Assembly (NCBI RefSeq): GCF_007993865.1
Contig: NZ_VIUH01000019.1
Location: forward strand, 36,327 to 100,326
Direction of reading: 5' to 3'
DNA length: 64,000 nucleotides
DNA from: Pseudomonas sp. SJZ079
GTDB taxonomy: Bacteria > Pseudomonadota > Gammaproteobacteria > Pseudomonadales > Pseudomonadaceae
Position numbers and translations under genes: made by a program
The notes under the pieces: model-generated
Seen by the model: only the letters and a program-made list of their open reading frames with translations
What the model was told of the DNA's origin: nothing
Database searches by the model: none
Shown: positions 33,733 through 42,219 of the stretch, in pieces
How positions within the stretch are numbered: the stretch's first letter is position 1
Layout of the letters: each line of letters opens with the position of its first letter

Positions 33733-35025
33733 TCAGGCAAACCAGCCCAGCTTGACCACAAACAGCGCCGAGAGAATCACCAGCGCCGGGTTGAGGTCGC
33801 GCCAGCGTCCGGCCAGCACTTTCACCAGGGTCCAGGTGATAAAGCCGAAGGCGATGCCGTTGGCGATCGAGAATGTCAGCGGCATGGCCAGCGCAGCGAC
33901 GGCCACGGGGGCGGCGACGGTCAGGTCGTCCCAGTCTATCTGCGCCAGGCTGCTCATCATCAAAACAGCGACGAACAGCAGCGCCGGCGCGGTGGCGTAG
34001 GCCGGCACGGCGCCGGCCAGTGGGGCGAAGAACAGGCTGAGGAGGAACAGCAGGGCGACCACGCAGGCGGTCAGACCGGTGCGCCCGCCGGCGCTGATGC
34101 CGGCGGCCGATTCGATATAGCTGGTGGTGGTCGAGGTGCCCAGGGCGGCGCCGGCCATGGTCGCGGTGCTGTCGGCCAGCAGGGCGCGGCCGAGCTTGGG
34201 CATCTTGCCGTCCTTATCCAGCAGGTCGGCCTTCTGCGCCACGCCGACCAGGGTGCCGGAGGTGTCGAACAGGTCGACGAAGAGGAAGGCGAAGATCACG
34301 CTGAGCAAGCCGATGTCCAGGGCGCCGATGATGTCCAGTTGCAGCAGAGTCGGCGCCAGGGCGGGCGGCATCGACATCACGCCGTCGAGCTTGGACAGGC
34401 CGAGGACGATCGACAGGCCGGTGATCAGCAGGATGCCGATCATCACCGCACCGGTGACGCGGCGGTAAGCCAGGGCGGCGATGGTGAAGAAACCCAGGCA
34501 GGCCAGCAGCGGGCCGCCCTGGCTCATGTCGCCGAGGCCGACCAGGGTGGCCGGGTGGTCGACCACGATGCCGGCGTTCTTCAGCGCGATGATCGCCAGG
34601 AACAGGCCGATGCCGGCGGCAATACCGGCGCGCAGGGCCATGGGGATGCTGTTGATGATCCACTCGCGGATCTTGAAGATCGACAGGGTGAAGAAGATCA
34701 CCCCGGAGAGGAACACCGCGCCCAGGGCCACCTGCCAGGTGTGGCCCATGGTCAGCACCACGGTGTAGGTGAAGAAGGCGTTGAGGCCCATGCCCGGCGC
34801 CAGGGCGATCGGGTAATTGGCCAGCAGGCCCATGACCGCCGAACCAATGGCCGCTGCCAGGCAGGTGGCGACGAATACCGCGCCATGGTCCATGCCGGTT
34901 TCGGCGAGGATGCTCGGGTTGACGAAGAGGATGTAGGCCATGGTCAGAAAGGTGGTGAGACCGGCCAGCACCTCGGTGCGCACCGTGGTTTGGTGGGCTT
35001 TGAGTTGGAACAGCTTTTCCAGCAT
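33733..35025 (-). CDS. AzgA-type NCS2 purine permease
   Basis: Membrane permease of 430 aa with 12-14 spans, AzgA family for adenine, guanine and hypoxanthine uptake. The VNPSILAETGMDHGAVFVATCLAAAIG opening and TSTTTSYIESAAGISAGGRTGLTA signature (around residues 295-318) are characteristic. No purine riboswitch is evident upstream. A 14-bp inverted repeat (35063-35076 with 35180-35193) lies between this gene and the divergent DJ-1 gene. Confidence 0.92.
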   Translation of the reverse strand: MLEKLFQLKAHQTTVRTEVLAGLTTFLTMAYILFVNPSILAETGMDHGAVFVATCLAAAIGSAVMGLLANYPIALAPGMGLNAFFTYTVVLTMGHTWQVALGAVFLSGVIFFTLSIFKIREWIINSIPMALRAGIAAGIGLFLAIIALKNAGIVVDHPATLVGLGDMSQGGPLLACLGFFTIAALAYRRVTGAVMIGILLITGLSIVLGLSKLDGVMSMPPALAPTLLQLDIIGALDIGLLSVIFAFLFVDLFDTSGTLVGVAQKADLLDKDGKMPKLGRALLADSTATMAGAALGTSTTTSYIESAAGISAGGRTGLTACVVALLFLLSLFFAPLAGAVPAYATAPALLFVAVLMMSSLAQIDWDDLTVAAPVAVAALAMPLTFSIANGIAFGFITWTLVKVLAGRWRDLNPALVILSALFVVKLGWFA

Positions 35026-35062
35026 GCGAAGCTCCCTGTGACGTCTGATGCGCCGTTAAAAG

Positions 35063-35193
35063 TGCAGAACGAAAGCAAAGCACAGCCACTGGCGCGTGGA
35101 TGATTTTGCTGGCGGTCTGGGAAAAGGCGCGCATCATATCAGCTAGGCCGTAACCGGTGAATTTATGACCGAACGGGCCGCTTTCGTTCTGCA
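35063..35193. repeat. 14-bp inverted repeat framing the divergent azgA/DJ-1 promoter region
   Basis: TGCAGAACGAAAGC at 35063-35076 and its exact complement GCTTTCGTTCTGCA at 35180-35193 are 103 bp apart. Each is close to a gene start (38 bp from the permease, 18 bp from the DJ-1 gene). Confidence 0.6.
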
Positions 35194-35210
35194 ACCTAGA
35201 GGAGGTCAGC

Positions 35211-35765
35211 ATGACTACACGCGCAGTTATTACCGTTGCCGATGGCGTCGAGGACATCGAATGCGTGACCCTGATCGATGTGCTGCGCCGTGCCGAAATC
35301 GAGGTGGTGGTCGCCAGCATCGAAGGTCGGCGGATGATCACCTGCGCCCGCGGCACCCGCCTGACCGCCGATACCATGCTGGTCGACGTGCTGGCCCAGG
35401 ACTTCGACCTGGTCGTGCTGCCCGGCGGCATGCCCGGCGCGCAGCGCCTGGCCGAGCATGAGCCGCTGGCCGAGCGGGTACGCGAGCAGGCCAAGGCCGG
35501 CAAATTGTTCGCCGGTATCTGCGCGGCGCCGGCGGTGGCGCTGCAGCCATTCGGCGTGCTCAAGCAGCGGCGGATGACCTGTTACCCGAGCTTCAGCGAG
35601 CGTCTCAGCGGCTGCACCTTCGTCGATCAGCCGGTAGTGGTCGACGGCAACTGCATCACCAGCCAGGGCCCGGGCACCGCCCTGGAGTTTGCCCTGACCC
35701 TGGTCGAACACCTGCGCGGCAAGGGCACGCGCAAGCAGGTGGCCGAGGCCATGCTGGTCGGCTGA
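35211..35765 (+). CDS. DJ-1/YajL-family protein
   Basis: DJ-1/PfpI superfamily protein of 184 aa. The reactive Cys is in AGICAAPAVAL near residues 102-112, with the nucleophile elbow and an acidic residue in VADGVEDIECV near residues 8-18 (YajL pattern). YajL-type proteins act as chaperones, deglycases or glyoxalases in oxidative and carbonyl stress; the exact activity is debated. GAGGAGGT precedes the start. It is divergent from the purine permease. Confidence 0.9.
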   Translation: MTTRAVITVADGVEDIECVTLIDVLRRAEIEVVVASIEGRRMITCARGTRLTADTMLVDVLAQDFDLVVLPGGMPGAQRLAEHEPLAERVREQAKAGKLFAGICAAPAVALQPFGVLKQRRMTCYPSFSERLSGCTFVDQPVVVDGNCITSQGPGTALEFALTLVEHLRGKGTRKQVAEAMLVG

Positions 35766-35782
35766 GCCGCGCCTGGTCTGCA

Positions 35783-35812
35783 GCCCCGCTACGACCCTAA
35801 GCGCAGCGGGGC
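35783..35812. terminator. Hairpin between convergent DJ-1 and GST genes
   Basis: GCCCCGCT and AGCGGGGC pair around a 14-nt loop. It overlaps the last codons of the GST gene and may stop transcription from both sides. Confidence 0.5.
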
Positions 35813-36505
35813 CGGGGCGCTGGCGAGCTGTGCGGGCGAGTTCTGCTTGAGCAGGGTCGTCAGATGGCTGTCGCGACGGGCAATGAACTGCCACAGGCGT
35901 TCGCGGTAGTCTGCCGGGGCGGCGTGGCGCACTGAGGGCCGCATGGCCAGCGCCTGGCGCCAGCGCTGCACCTTGCTCAAGCCGGCAAAGATGCCGAAGT
36001 CGGTGATCCGTTCGAATACCTGCCAGTAGCGAAACACCGGGGCAAAGGCCGCATCCACCAGGCAGAAATTCGCGTCGGCGAACCAGGGCCCGCTGCCGAG
36101 TTCGGCCTCCAGCTGCTCGAAGCGGCGGCGCAAGGCCTGGCGCTGAGCCTCGAACGCATCGGCGTCGGCGGCATTGTAGAAACGCGCGATGTCGTTCAAA
36201 ACGGCCGAGGCGAACTCGACCCAGGCCCGATGGCGGGCACGCTCGAAGGCGTCCAGTGGGTGCAGGGGTGGGGCCAGGGTCTCGTCGAGGTACTCGGCGA
36301 TCACCGCCGACTCGAACAGCACGCCGTGCTCGCTGCGCAGCAGCGGTACCTTGCCGAGCGGCGAGAGGGCGAGGAACCAGGCCGGTTTGTCGGCCAGGTC
36401 GATGTCGCGGCGGCGGAAGTCAACGCCCTTTTCCGCCAGGACGATGGCCGCGCGTTGCACATAGGGGCACAGCGGATGGCTGATCAGTTCGAGGGCAGCT
36501 TTCAT
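35789..36505 (-). CDS. Glutathione S-transferase family protein
   Basis: Protein of 238 aa. The N-terminal thioredoxin fold (residues 1-80) has the omega-like active motif HPLCPYVQR near residues 9-17 and ESAVIAEYLDET for glutathione binding near 64-75; the helical domain follows. Cys12 rather than Ser/Tyr suggests a thiol transferase or lyase-like activity. Its start overlaps the DoxX stop by 4 bp, so the two are coupled. The longer frame to 37027 is a shadow of the DoxX gene. Confidence 0.9.
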   Translation of the reverse strand: MKAALELISHPLCPYVQRAAIVLAEKGVDFRRRDIDLADKPAWFLALSPLGKVPLLRSEHGVLFESAVIAEYLDETLAPPLHPLDAFERARHRAWVEFASAVLNDIARFYNAADADAFEAQRQALRRRFEQLEAELGSGPWFADANFCLVDAAFAPVFRYWQVFERITDFGIFAGLSKVQRWRQALAMRPSVRHAAPADYRERLWQFIARRDSHLTTLLKQNSPAQLASAPAPLRLGS

Positions 36506-36918
36506 GAGGTGGCTCCTGCGGCCTTCAGGGCCAGGGGACCATCGCCGAGCAGCGCGTGCACCAGTGTCATCACGGCGAGGAACAGGGGGTATTCCCAACC
36601 GCCGTCGGGGTTGGAAAACACCCAGCCGTTGCCGGCATGGATCAGCAGCGCGCCGAGCAGGATCGGCAACAGGGCCAGCGACACCCAGCGGCCGTAGATG
36701 CCCAGCAGGATCAGCAGGCCGCCGATTGTTTCGGCGAGAATCAGCGGCAGGGCCAGGGCGGATGGCAGGCCGATAGCGGCCAGCCAGTTGCCGAGGCCGA
36801 CGACGCCGAAGGTGAGCAGTTTGAGAATAAGGCCGTGACTGATCCACATGCCGGCCAGGCCAATGCGCAGCAGTAGGCTGGCCGCGGCTGGGTTGCCGAG
36901 GAAGTTGAATGTACGCAT
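36502..36918 (-). CDS. DoxX family membrane protein
   Basis: Integral membrane protein of 138 aa with four spans, DoxX/DoxD-like. RIGLAGMWISHG near residue 18 and LAETIGGLLILLGIYGRW near residues 62-79 are typical. It is cotranscribed with the GST gene and divergent from a LysR regulator 111 bp away. DoxX proteins often accompany redox enzymes; the role is unknown here. Confidence 0.88.
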   Translation of the reverse strand: MRTFNFLGNPAAASLLLRIGLAGMWISHGLILKLLTFGVVGLGNWLAAIGLPSALALPLILAETIGGLLILLGIYGRWVSLALLPILLGALLIHAGNGWVFSNPDGGWEYPLFLAVMTLVHALLGDGPLALKAAGATS

Positions 36919-37029
36919 GACAGAAGTCCTGTGTGCAGCAGGCGAGAGTGCCTGTGCACAGAGTCTGGGCTTTGCAATTTGGCGGATAAATTCGCAATAT
37001 CTGCGGAACGATTATGCGGATTTGCATAG

Positions 37030-37905
37030 ATGGACTGGAGCGACCTGCAGTATTTCCTCACCGTGGCCCAGGGCGGTTCGATCAGCCAGGCGGCGCGCGC
37101 CCTGCGGGTCAACCACAGCACCGTGCTGCGCCGCTTGCAGCGTCTGGAGGCGCAGCTCGGCGTGGCCCTGTTTCAGCGCCTGGCCGGGGGCTACGTGCTG
37201 ACCCAGGCGGGCGAGGAACTGGCCGGTCGGCTCGGCGGAGTGGGCGAGCAGATCGACGGTGCCGGCCGGCAACTGCTGGGTCAGGACCAGCAGGTTCGTG
37301 GCAGCATCCGCCTGACGTCCACCGACACCCTGTTCCACAGTCTGCTGACGCCGTTGCTGGCCGAGTTCCAGCGTCTGCATCCGCAGGTGTCCCTGCAACT
37401 GGTGATCAACAACAGTTTCCTCAGCCTGACCCAGCGCGAGGCCGACATGGCCGTGCGCGGCAGCAATCGGCCGCCGGACAACCTGATCGGCCGCTGCGTC
37501 GGACGGATCCAGACGGCGGTGTATGCCTCGCGTGCCTACCTGGCCGACAAGCCGACGTCGCTACCCTGGGCGGAGCACCTGTGGGTGGGCGCGGACGAGT
37601 CCTTGGCACATCTCGAACAGAGTGCCTGGTTGGCCGCCCAGGTACCCGATGAGCGAGTGCTGACGCGCAGCGACAGCCTGGTCGGGATGCTCGAGTGCGT
37701 GCGTCAGGGCATGGGCGCCGGCCTGTTGCTCTGCCCACTGGCGCAGGCGCATGCCGAGCTGGTGCGCCTGGCCGACGCCGAACCGGCGCTGGACACCCAG
37801 GTCTGGCTGCTCAGCCATCCGGACCTGCGCAAGGTGGCGCGCATTCGGGCGCTGAGCGATTTTCTCTACCAGCGCCTGAGTGCCGACCCGCGCCTGGTGC
37901 ACTGA
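37030..37905 (+). CDS. LysR-family transcriptional regulator
   Basis: LysR regulator of 291 aa with its HTH in the first 60 residues (GGSISQAARALRVNHSTVLRRLQRLE) and an effector domain to residue 290. It diverges from the DoxX/GST pair, which it probably controls. The intergenic region has repeated GCGGAT hexamers near 36980-37022, but no single clear dyad. Confidence 0.92.
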   Translation: MDWSDLQYFLTVAQGGSISQAARALRVNHSTVLRRLQRLEAQLGVALFQRLAGGYVLTQAGEELAGRLGGVGEQIDGAGRQLLGQDQQVRGSIRLTSTDTLFHSLLTPLLAEFQRLHPQVSLQLVINNSFLSLTQREADMAVRGSNRPPDNLIGRCVGRIQTAVYASRAYLADKPTSLPWAEHLWVGADESLAHLEQSAWLAAQVPDERVLTRSDSLVGMLECVRQGMGAGLLLCPLAQAHAELVRLADAEPALDTQVWLLSHPDLRKVARIRALSDFLYQRLSADPRLVH

Positions 37906-37915
37906 GGGCGCAGCG

Positions 37916-39160
37916 CTAGCGCGGCGCCTCGGCGATCTCTTCGGGTTCCTGCAGTTGGTCGCGCCGGGCCAGGTTGGGAAACAGCTTGATCCAGGTGCCG
38001 GTGACCAGCAGGGTGCCGACGCCGCCGAGCACCACCGCCGGCACAGTGCCGAACCAGTGCGCGGTGAGGCCGGATTCGAATTCGCCGAGCTGGTTGGAGG
38101 CGCCGATGAACAGGCCGTTGACCGCGCTGACCCGGCCGCGCATCTCGTCCGGGGTGTGCAACTGCACGAAGGCGCCGCGAATCACCATGCTGATCATGTC
38201 CGCCGCGCCGAGAATTACCAGCACCGCCAGGCTGAACCAGAACGAGGTAGACAGGCCGAAGGCGATGGTCGCCACGCCGAACACCGCCACCGCAGTGAAC
38301 ATGATCCGCCCGACCTGACGCTCGATGGGAAAGCGCGCCAGCCAGAACGACATCAACAGGGCGCCGACCGCCGGCGCCGAGCGCAGCAGGCCGAGGCCCC
38401 AGGGCCCGGTGAGCAGGATGTCCTTGGCGAACACCGGCAGCAGGGCAGTGGCGCCGCCGAGCAGTACGGCGAACAGGTCGAGGGAGATGGCGCCGAAGAT
38501 ATCCCGGCGGCTGCGGATGTAGCGGATGCCGGCGAGCAGCGAGTGCAGCGAGGCGCGCTCCTTGCGCAGCGCTGTTTGCCGTGCCGGCAGGCTGAGCATC
38601 AGGCTGCAGGCCAGGACATACAGCAGCGCGGTCGGCGCATACACCCACAGGCTGCCGAAGGCATACAGCAAGCCGCCGAGCGCCGGCGCGGCGATGGTCG
38701 CGGTCTGCATGGCCGAAGCCGAGGCGGCTACCGCGGCGGGAAACAGCGCCTTGGGCACCAGACTGGGCAGCAGCGCCTGGGTCGCCGGCATCTCGAAGGC
38801 GCGGGCGCTGCCGAGCAGGAAGGCCAGGATGAAGATCAGCTCGCGGGTCACCGCGCCGCTGCTGCTGCCCAGCACCAGGGCGATGGCGATCAGCGCCTGG
38901 CCGGCCTGGCACAGGGCGGCGATCTTGCGCCGGTCGTAGCGGTCGGCGACATGCCCGGTGTGCAGCATGAACAGCACGCGCGGGAGGAACTCGGCCAGGC
39001 CGACCAGGCCCAGGTCGAGCACGTTGCCGGTCAACTGATACAGGTGCCAGCCGATGGCCACGGTCAACATCTGAAAGCCGCTGGCGGTGCACACGCGGGC
39101 CAGCCAGAAGGCGATAAAGGGACGCTGGTGACGCAGCAGCAGTTTGCCGTGAACGGACAT
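37916..39160 (-). CDS. MFS transporter, EntS-like
   Basis: Major facilitator transporter of 414 aa, about 12 spans, EntS/DHA3-like. The motif GHVADRYDRRKIAALCQ near residues 73-89 is the MFS motif A. EntS family members export siderophores or other small molecules. It ends 11 bp from the LysR stop, convergent, and no siderophore genes are near, so its cargo is unknown. Confidence 0.88.
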   Translation of the reverse strand: MSVHGKLLLRHQRPFIAFWLARVCTASGFQMLTVAIGWHLYQLTGNVLDLGLVGLAEFLPRVLFMLHTGHVADRYDRRKIAALCQAGQALIAIALVLGSSSGAVTRELIFILAFLLGSARAFEMPATQALLPSLVPKALFPAAVAASASAMQTATIAAPALGGLLYAFGSLWVYAPTALLYVLACSLMLSLPARQTALRKERASLHSLLAGIRYIRSRRDIFGAISLDLFAVLLGGATALLPVFAKDILLTGPWGLGLLRSAPAVGALLMSFWLARFPIERQVGRIMFTAVAVFGVATIAFGLSTSFWFSLAVLVILGAADMISMVIRGAFVQLHTPDEMRGRVSAVNGLFIGASNQLGEFESGLTAHWFGTVPAVVLGGVGTLLVTGTWIKLFPNLARRDQLQEPEEIAEAPR

Positions 39161-39287
39161 GGTAAGTGCTTAGCAGGCTAACTAATGATGCGCTAGCTTA
39201 GCATGGCCGACGGCCAGGCCAGTCGCCTCGCGCGACAAATAACCACAGCTTCAAGTGCGTGCGATGGCGTTACTCTTTTAGCATTGA

Positions 39288-39301
39288 TTGATCCAGGTCA
39301 A
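39288..39301 (+). promoter_or_regulatory. Anr/FNR box upstream of cioAB
   Basis: TTGAT-ccag-GTCAA, a match to the Pseudomonas Anr consensus, 140 bp before cioA. In P. aeruginosa Anr represses cioAB under low oxygen, consistent with this position. Confidence 0.7.
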
Positions 39302-39440
39302 GGCCCGTTTGCCTTGGCCTGGGGGCTGCTTGGCCCACCCGCCGTTTGCCTGCATGACAAGAACGATTGCGCCGCAATGCGCTCCAACGTCTGGAGCTCG
39401 CACCAGGCTGTGCCCCGAATAATCTGACTGAGGAAGTTCT

Positions 39441-40880
39441 ATGTTCGGCTTAGAGGCTCTAGATCTCGCCCGAATCCAGTTTGCCTTCACCATCTCCTTC
39501 CACATCATCTTCCCGGCCATCACCATTGGCCTGGCCAGTTACCTGGCGGTGCTGGAAGGCTTGTGGCTGAAGAGCGGGCAGGAGGTGTACCGCGATCTGT
39601 ACCACTTCTGGTCGAAAATCTTCGCCGTCAACTTCGGCATGGGCGTGGTCTCCGGGCTGGTCATGGCCTATCAGTTCGGCACCAACTGGAGCGCCTTCTC
39701 CGACTTCGCCGGTGCGATCACCGGGCCGCTGCTGACCTACGAAGTGCTCACCGCCTTCTTCCTCGAGGCGGGTTTTCTCGGCGTCATGCTGTTCGGCTGG
39801 CACCGTGTGGGGCCGGGGCTGCACTTCTTCTCCACGGTCATGGTGGCGATCGGCACCCTGATCTCGACCTTCTGGATTCTCGCCTCCAACAGTTGGATGC
39901 ATACCCCGCAGGGCTTCGAGATCATCGATGGGCGGGTGATTCCGGTGGACTGGCTGGCGGTGATATTCAATCCGTCCTTCCCCTATCGCCTGGCGCACAT
40001 GGCCACGGCGGCCTTCCTCTCCACCGCGTTCTTCGTCGGCGCCTCGGCGGCCTGGCACCTGCTGCGCGGCCGGGACAACCCGGCGCTGCGCAAGATGCTC
40101 TCGATGGCCCTGTGGATGGCCCTGCTGGTGGCGCCGATCCAGGCGATGATCGGCGACTTGCATGGCCTCAATACCCTCAAGTACCAGCCGGCGAAGATCG
40201 CCGCGATCGAGGGTCACTGGGAAAACCACGGCGACGAGCCGACCCCGCTGATCCTCTTCGGCTGGCCGGACATGCAGCGCGAGGAGACCCGCTTCAAACT
40301 GGAAATTCCCGCCCTCGGCAGCCTGATCCTGACCCACAGCCTGGATCAGCAGGTGCCGGCGTTGAAGGAGTTTGCCCCCGAGGATCGCGCCAATTCGACG
40401 GTGGTGTTCTGGACCTTCCGGGTGATGGTCGCCCTGGGCCTGCTGATGATCCTCACCGGTCTCTGGGGTTTGTGGCTGCGCAGTCGCGGCAAATTGTTCG
40501 AGAACCGCGCGTTCCTGCATCTGGCGGTCTGGATGGGGCCGTCCGGGCTTATTGCCCTGCTCGCCGGCTGGTTTACCACCGAGATCGGTCGCCAGCCCTG
40601 GGTGATTCATGGCCTGATGCGCACCGCCGATGCGTCTTCCGGGCACGGGCTGGTGCAGATGAGCCTGACCCTGACGTTGTTCGTGGTGGTGTATTTCGCC
40701 CTGTTCGGCGTGGGCCTCGGCTACATGATGCGCCTGGTGCGCAAGGGCCCGGTCACCGGCGAAGGTCTGGAAGTCGTCGAGGGCGGTCCAGGGCAGCAGC
40801 ATACGCCATCGCGTCCGTTGTCCGCGGCCGAGGAAGATCTGCACGAGAACGGCAGCGACAGACTGTCTGAGAGGAGCTGA
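39441..40880 (+). CDS. cioA: Cyanide-insensitive terminal oxidase subunit I (CioA)
   Basis: Cytochrome bd-type quinol oxidase subunit of 479 aa (P. aeruginosa CioA is 488). His21 in ISFHII is the likely heme ligand, as are the His in YRLAHMAT near residue 182 and Met in HGLMRT near 393. The short Q-loop region marks the CIO group rather than E. coli CydA. It oxidises ubiquinol and reduces O2, resistant to cyanide. Cotranscribed with cioB, which starts 2 bp after its stop. Confidence 0.94.
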   Translation: MFGLEALDLARIQFAFTISFHIIFPAITIGLASYLAVLEGLWLKSGQEVYRDLYHFWSKIFAVNFGMGVVSGLVMAYQFGTNWSAFSDFAGAITGPLLTYEVLTAFFLEAGFLGVMLFGWHRVGPGLHFFSTVMVAIGTLISTFWILASNSWMHTPQGFEIIDGRVIPVDWLAVIFNPSFPYRLAHMATAAFLSTAFFVGASAAWHLLRGRDNPALRKMLSMALWMALLVAPIQAMIGDLHGLNTLKYQPAKIAAIEGHWENHGDEPTPLILFGWPDMQREETRFKLEIPALGSLILTHSLDQQVPALKEFAPEDRANSTVVFWTFRVMVALGLLMILTGLWGLWLRSRGKLFENRAFLHLAVWMGPSGLIALLAGWFTTEIGRQPWVIHGLMRTADASSGHGLVQMSLTLTLFVVVYFALFGVGLGYMMRLVRKGPVTGEGLEVVEGGPGQQHTPSRPLSAAEEDLHENGSDRLSERS

Positions 40881-40882
40881 AT

Positions 40883-41890
40883 ATGGGCATCGATCTTTCC
40901 TTGATCTGGGCCGTGATCATCGCCTTCGGGGTGATGATGTATGTGGTGATGGACGGTTTCGACCTGGGCATCGGCATCCTCTTCCCCTTCGTCAAGAGTG
41001 ACGGCGAACGCGATGTGATGATGAACACCGTGGCGCCGGTGTGGGACGGCAACGAGACCTGGCTGGTGCTCGGTGGCGCGGCGCTGTTCGGCGCCTTTCC
41101 GCTGGCCTACGCGGTGGTCTTGAGTGCGCTGTACCTGCCGTTGATCTTCATGTTGCTGGGGCTGATCTTTCGCGGTGTGGCGTTCGAGTTCCGCTTCAAG
41201 GCCAAGGCCGCCAAGCGGCACATCTGGGACAAGGCGTTTATCGGCGGCTCGCTGACCGCGACCTTCTTTCAGGGGGTGGCGCTGGGCGCCTACATCGACG
41301 GCTTCCCGGTGGTGAATCGGGCCTATGCCGGCGGCGCGTTGGACTGGCTGACGCCGTTCTCATTGTTCTGCGGCCTGGCGCTGATCGCCGCCTACGCCTT
41401 GCTCGGTTGCACCTGGCTGATCATGAAGACCGAAGGCCGCCTGCAACAGCAGATGCACGACCTGGCGCGGCCGCTGGTGTTCGTCCTGCTGGCGGTCACC
41501 GGCGTGGTCAGCCTGTGGACGCCGCTGGCGCACGCCGAGATCGCCGCGCGCTGGTTCAGCCTGCCCAACCTGTTCTGGTTCATGCCGGTGCCGTTGCTGG
41601 TGCTGCTGTGCACCTGGGCGCTGTTGCGGGCGGTGGCGCGCAACGCCAACTACGCGCCGTTCCTGCTGACCCTGATCCTGATCTTCCTCGGCTACAGCGG
41701 CCTGGGCATCAGCCTGTGGCCGAATATCATCCCACCGTCGGTGTCGATCTGGGACGCCGCCTCGCCGCCGCAGAGCCAGGGCTTCATCCTGGTCGGCGCA
41801 CTGTTCATCATCCCCTTCATCCTGATGTACACGGTCTGGAGCTATTACGTGTTCCGCGGCAAGGTGCGGGAAGAGGATGGCTACCATTGA
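40883..41890 (+). CDS. cioB: Cyanide-insensitive terminal oxidase subunit II (CioB)
   Basis: Partner of CioA, 335 aa with about eight spans. WDGNETWLVLGGAALFGAFP near residues 54-73 and NGLALGAYIDGFP-like segments define the CydB/CioB family. It lies 2 bp from the cioA stop and is followed by the DUF2474 gene 11 bp later. Complete operon cioA-cioB-small subunit. Confidence 0.94.
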   Translation: MGIDLSLIWAVIIAFGVMMYVVMDGFDLGIGILFPFVKSDGERDVMMNTVAPVWDGNETWLVLGGAALFGAFPLAYAVVLSALYLPLIFMLLGLIFRGVAFEFRFKAKAAKRHIWDKAFIGGSLTATFFQGVALGAYIDGFPVVNRAYAGGALDWLTPFSLFCGLALIAAYALLGCTWLIMKTEGRLQQQMHDLARPLVFVLLAVTGVVSLWTPLAHAEIAARWFSLPNLFWFMPVPLLVLLCTWALLRAVARNANYAPFLLTLILIFLGYSGLGISLWPNIIPPSVSIWDAASPPQSQGFILVGALFIIPFILMYTVWSYYVFRGKVREEDGYH

Positions 41891-41901
41891 GGCGCGGGGC
41901 G

Positions 41902-42045
41902 ATGAGTGAGTCGGGCGAGAAGAAGCCGCTGTGGCAGCGCCTCGGTTGGCTGCTGCTGATCTGGGCCGCCAGCGTGCTGGCCCTCGGCGTGGTGGCCGGG
42001 CTGCTGCGGCTGTTTATGACGGCGGCGGGGCTGGGTACGCCATGA
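41902..42045 (+). CDS. DUF2474 small membrane protein (CIO accessory)
   Basis: Protein of 47 aa with one membrane span, MSESGEKKPLWQRLGWLLLI then ASVLALGVV. It matches DUF2474, the small protein that commonly follows cioB and resembles CydX in size and place. It starts 11 bp after the cioB stop. Probably stabilises the oxidase; this is inferred from position and family. Confidence 0.82.
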   Translation: MSESGEKKPLWQRLGWLLLIWAASVLALGVVAGLLRLFMTAAGLGTP

Positions 42046-42054
42046 ACCGCTGGC

Positions 42055-42219
42055 GTAGGGTGGGTTAGGCGCCTGTCCGGATTGCCGAGGCTGCGCCAAT
42101 TTTTGTTGCGCCGTAACCCACCATGGGGGCAACCCGGACTCCTGTCTGGTGGGTTACGCGGCGCTTCGAGTTCTCTGTCTGCCGTGGGATTGCTGCCCTG
42201 CGCCGCTAACCCACCCTAC
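42055..42219. repeat. Four-copy REP-like cluster with GGGTTA core
   Basis: Copies at 42055-42072, 42108-42122, 42148-42164 and 42200-42219 alternate in orientation (GTGGGTTA... versus ...TAACCCAC), forming two palindromic pairs. The last copy overlaps the rlmG stop codon (42216-42218). Similar arms occur at 17892-17940. Confidence 0.7.

Noticed and set aside
35026..35210. Purine riboswitch upstream of azgA
   Set aside because: The conserved three-way-junction core of a purine riboswitch is not visible; only the 14-bp inverted repeat is present.
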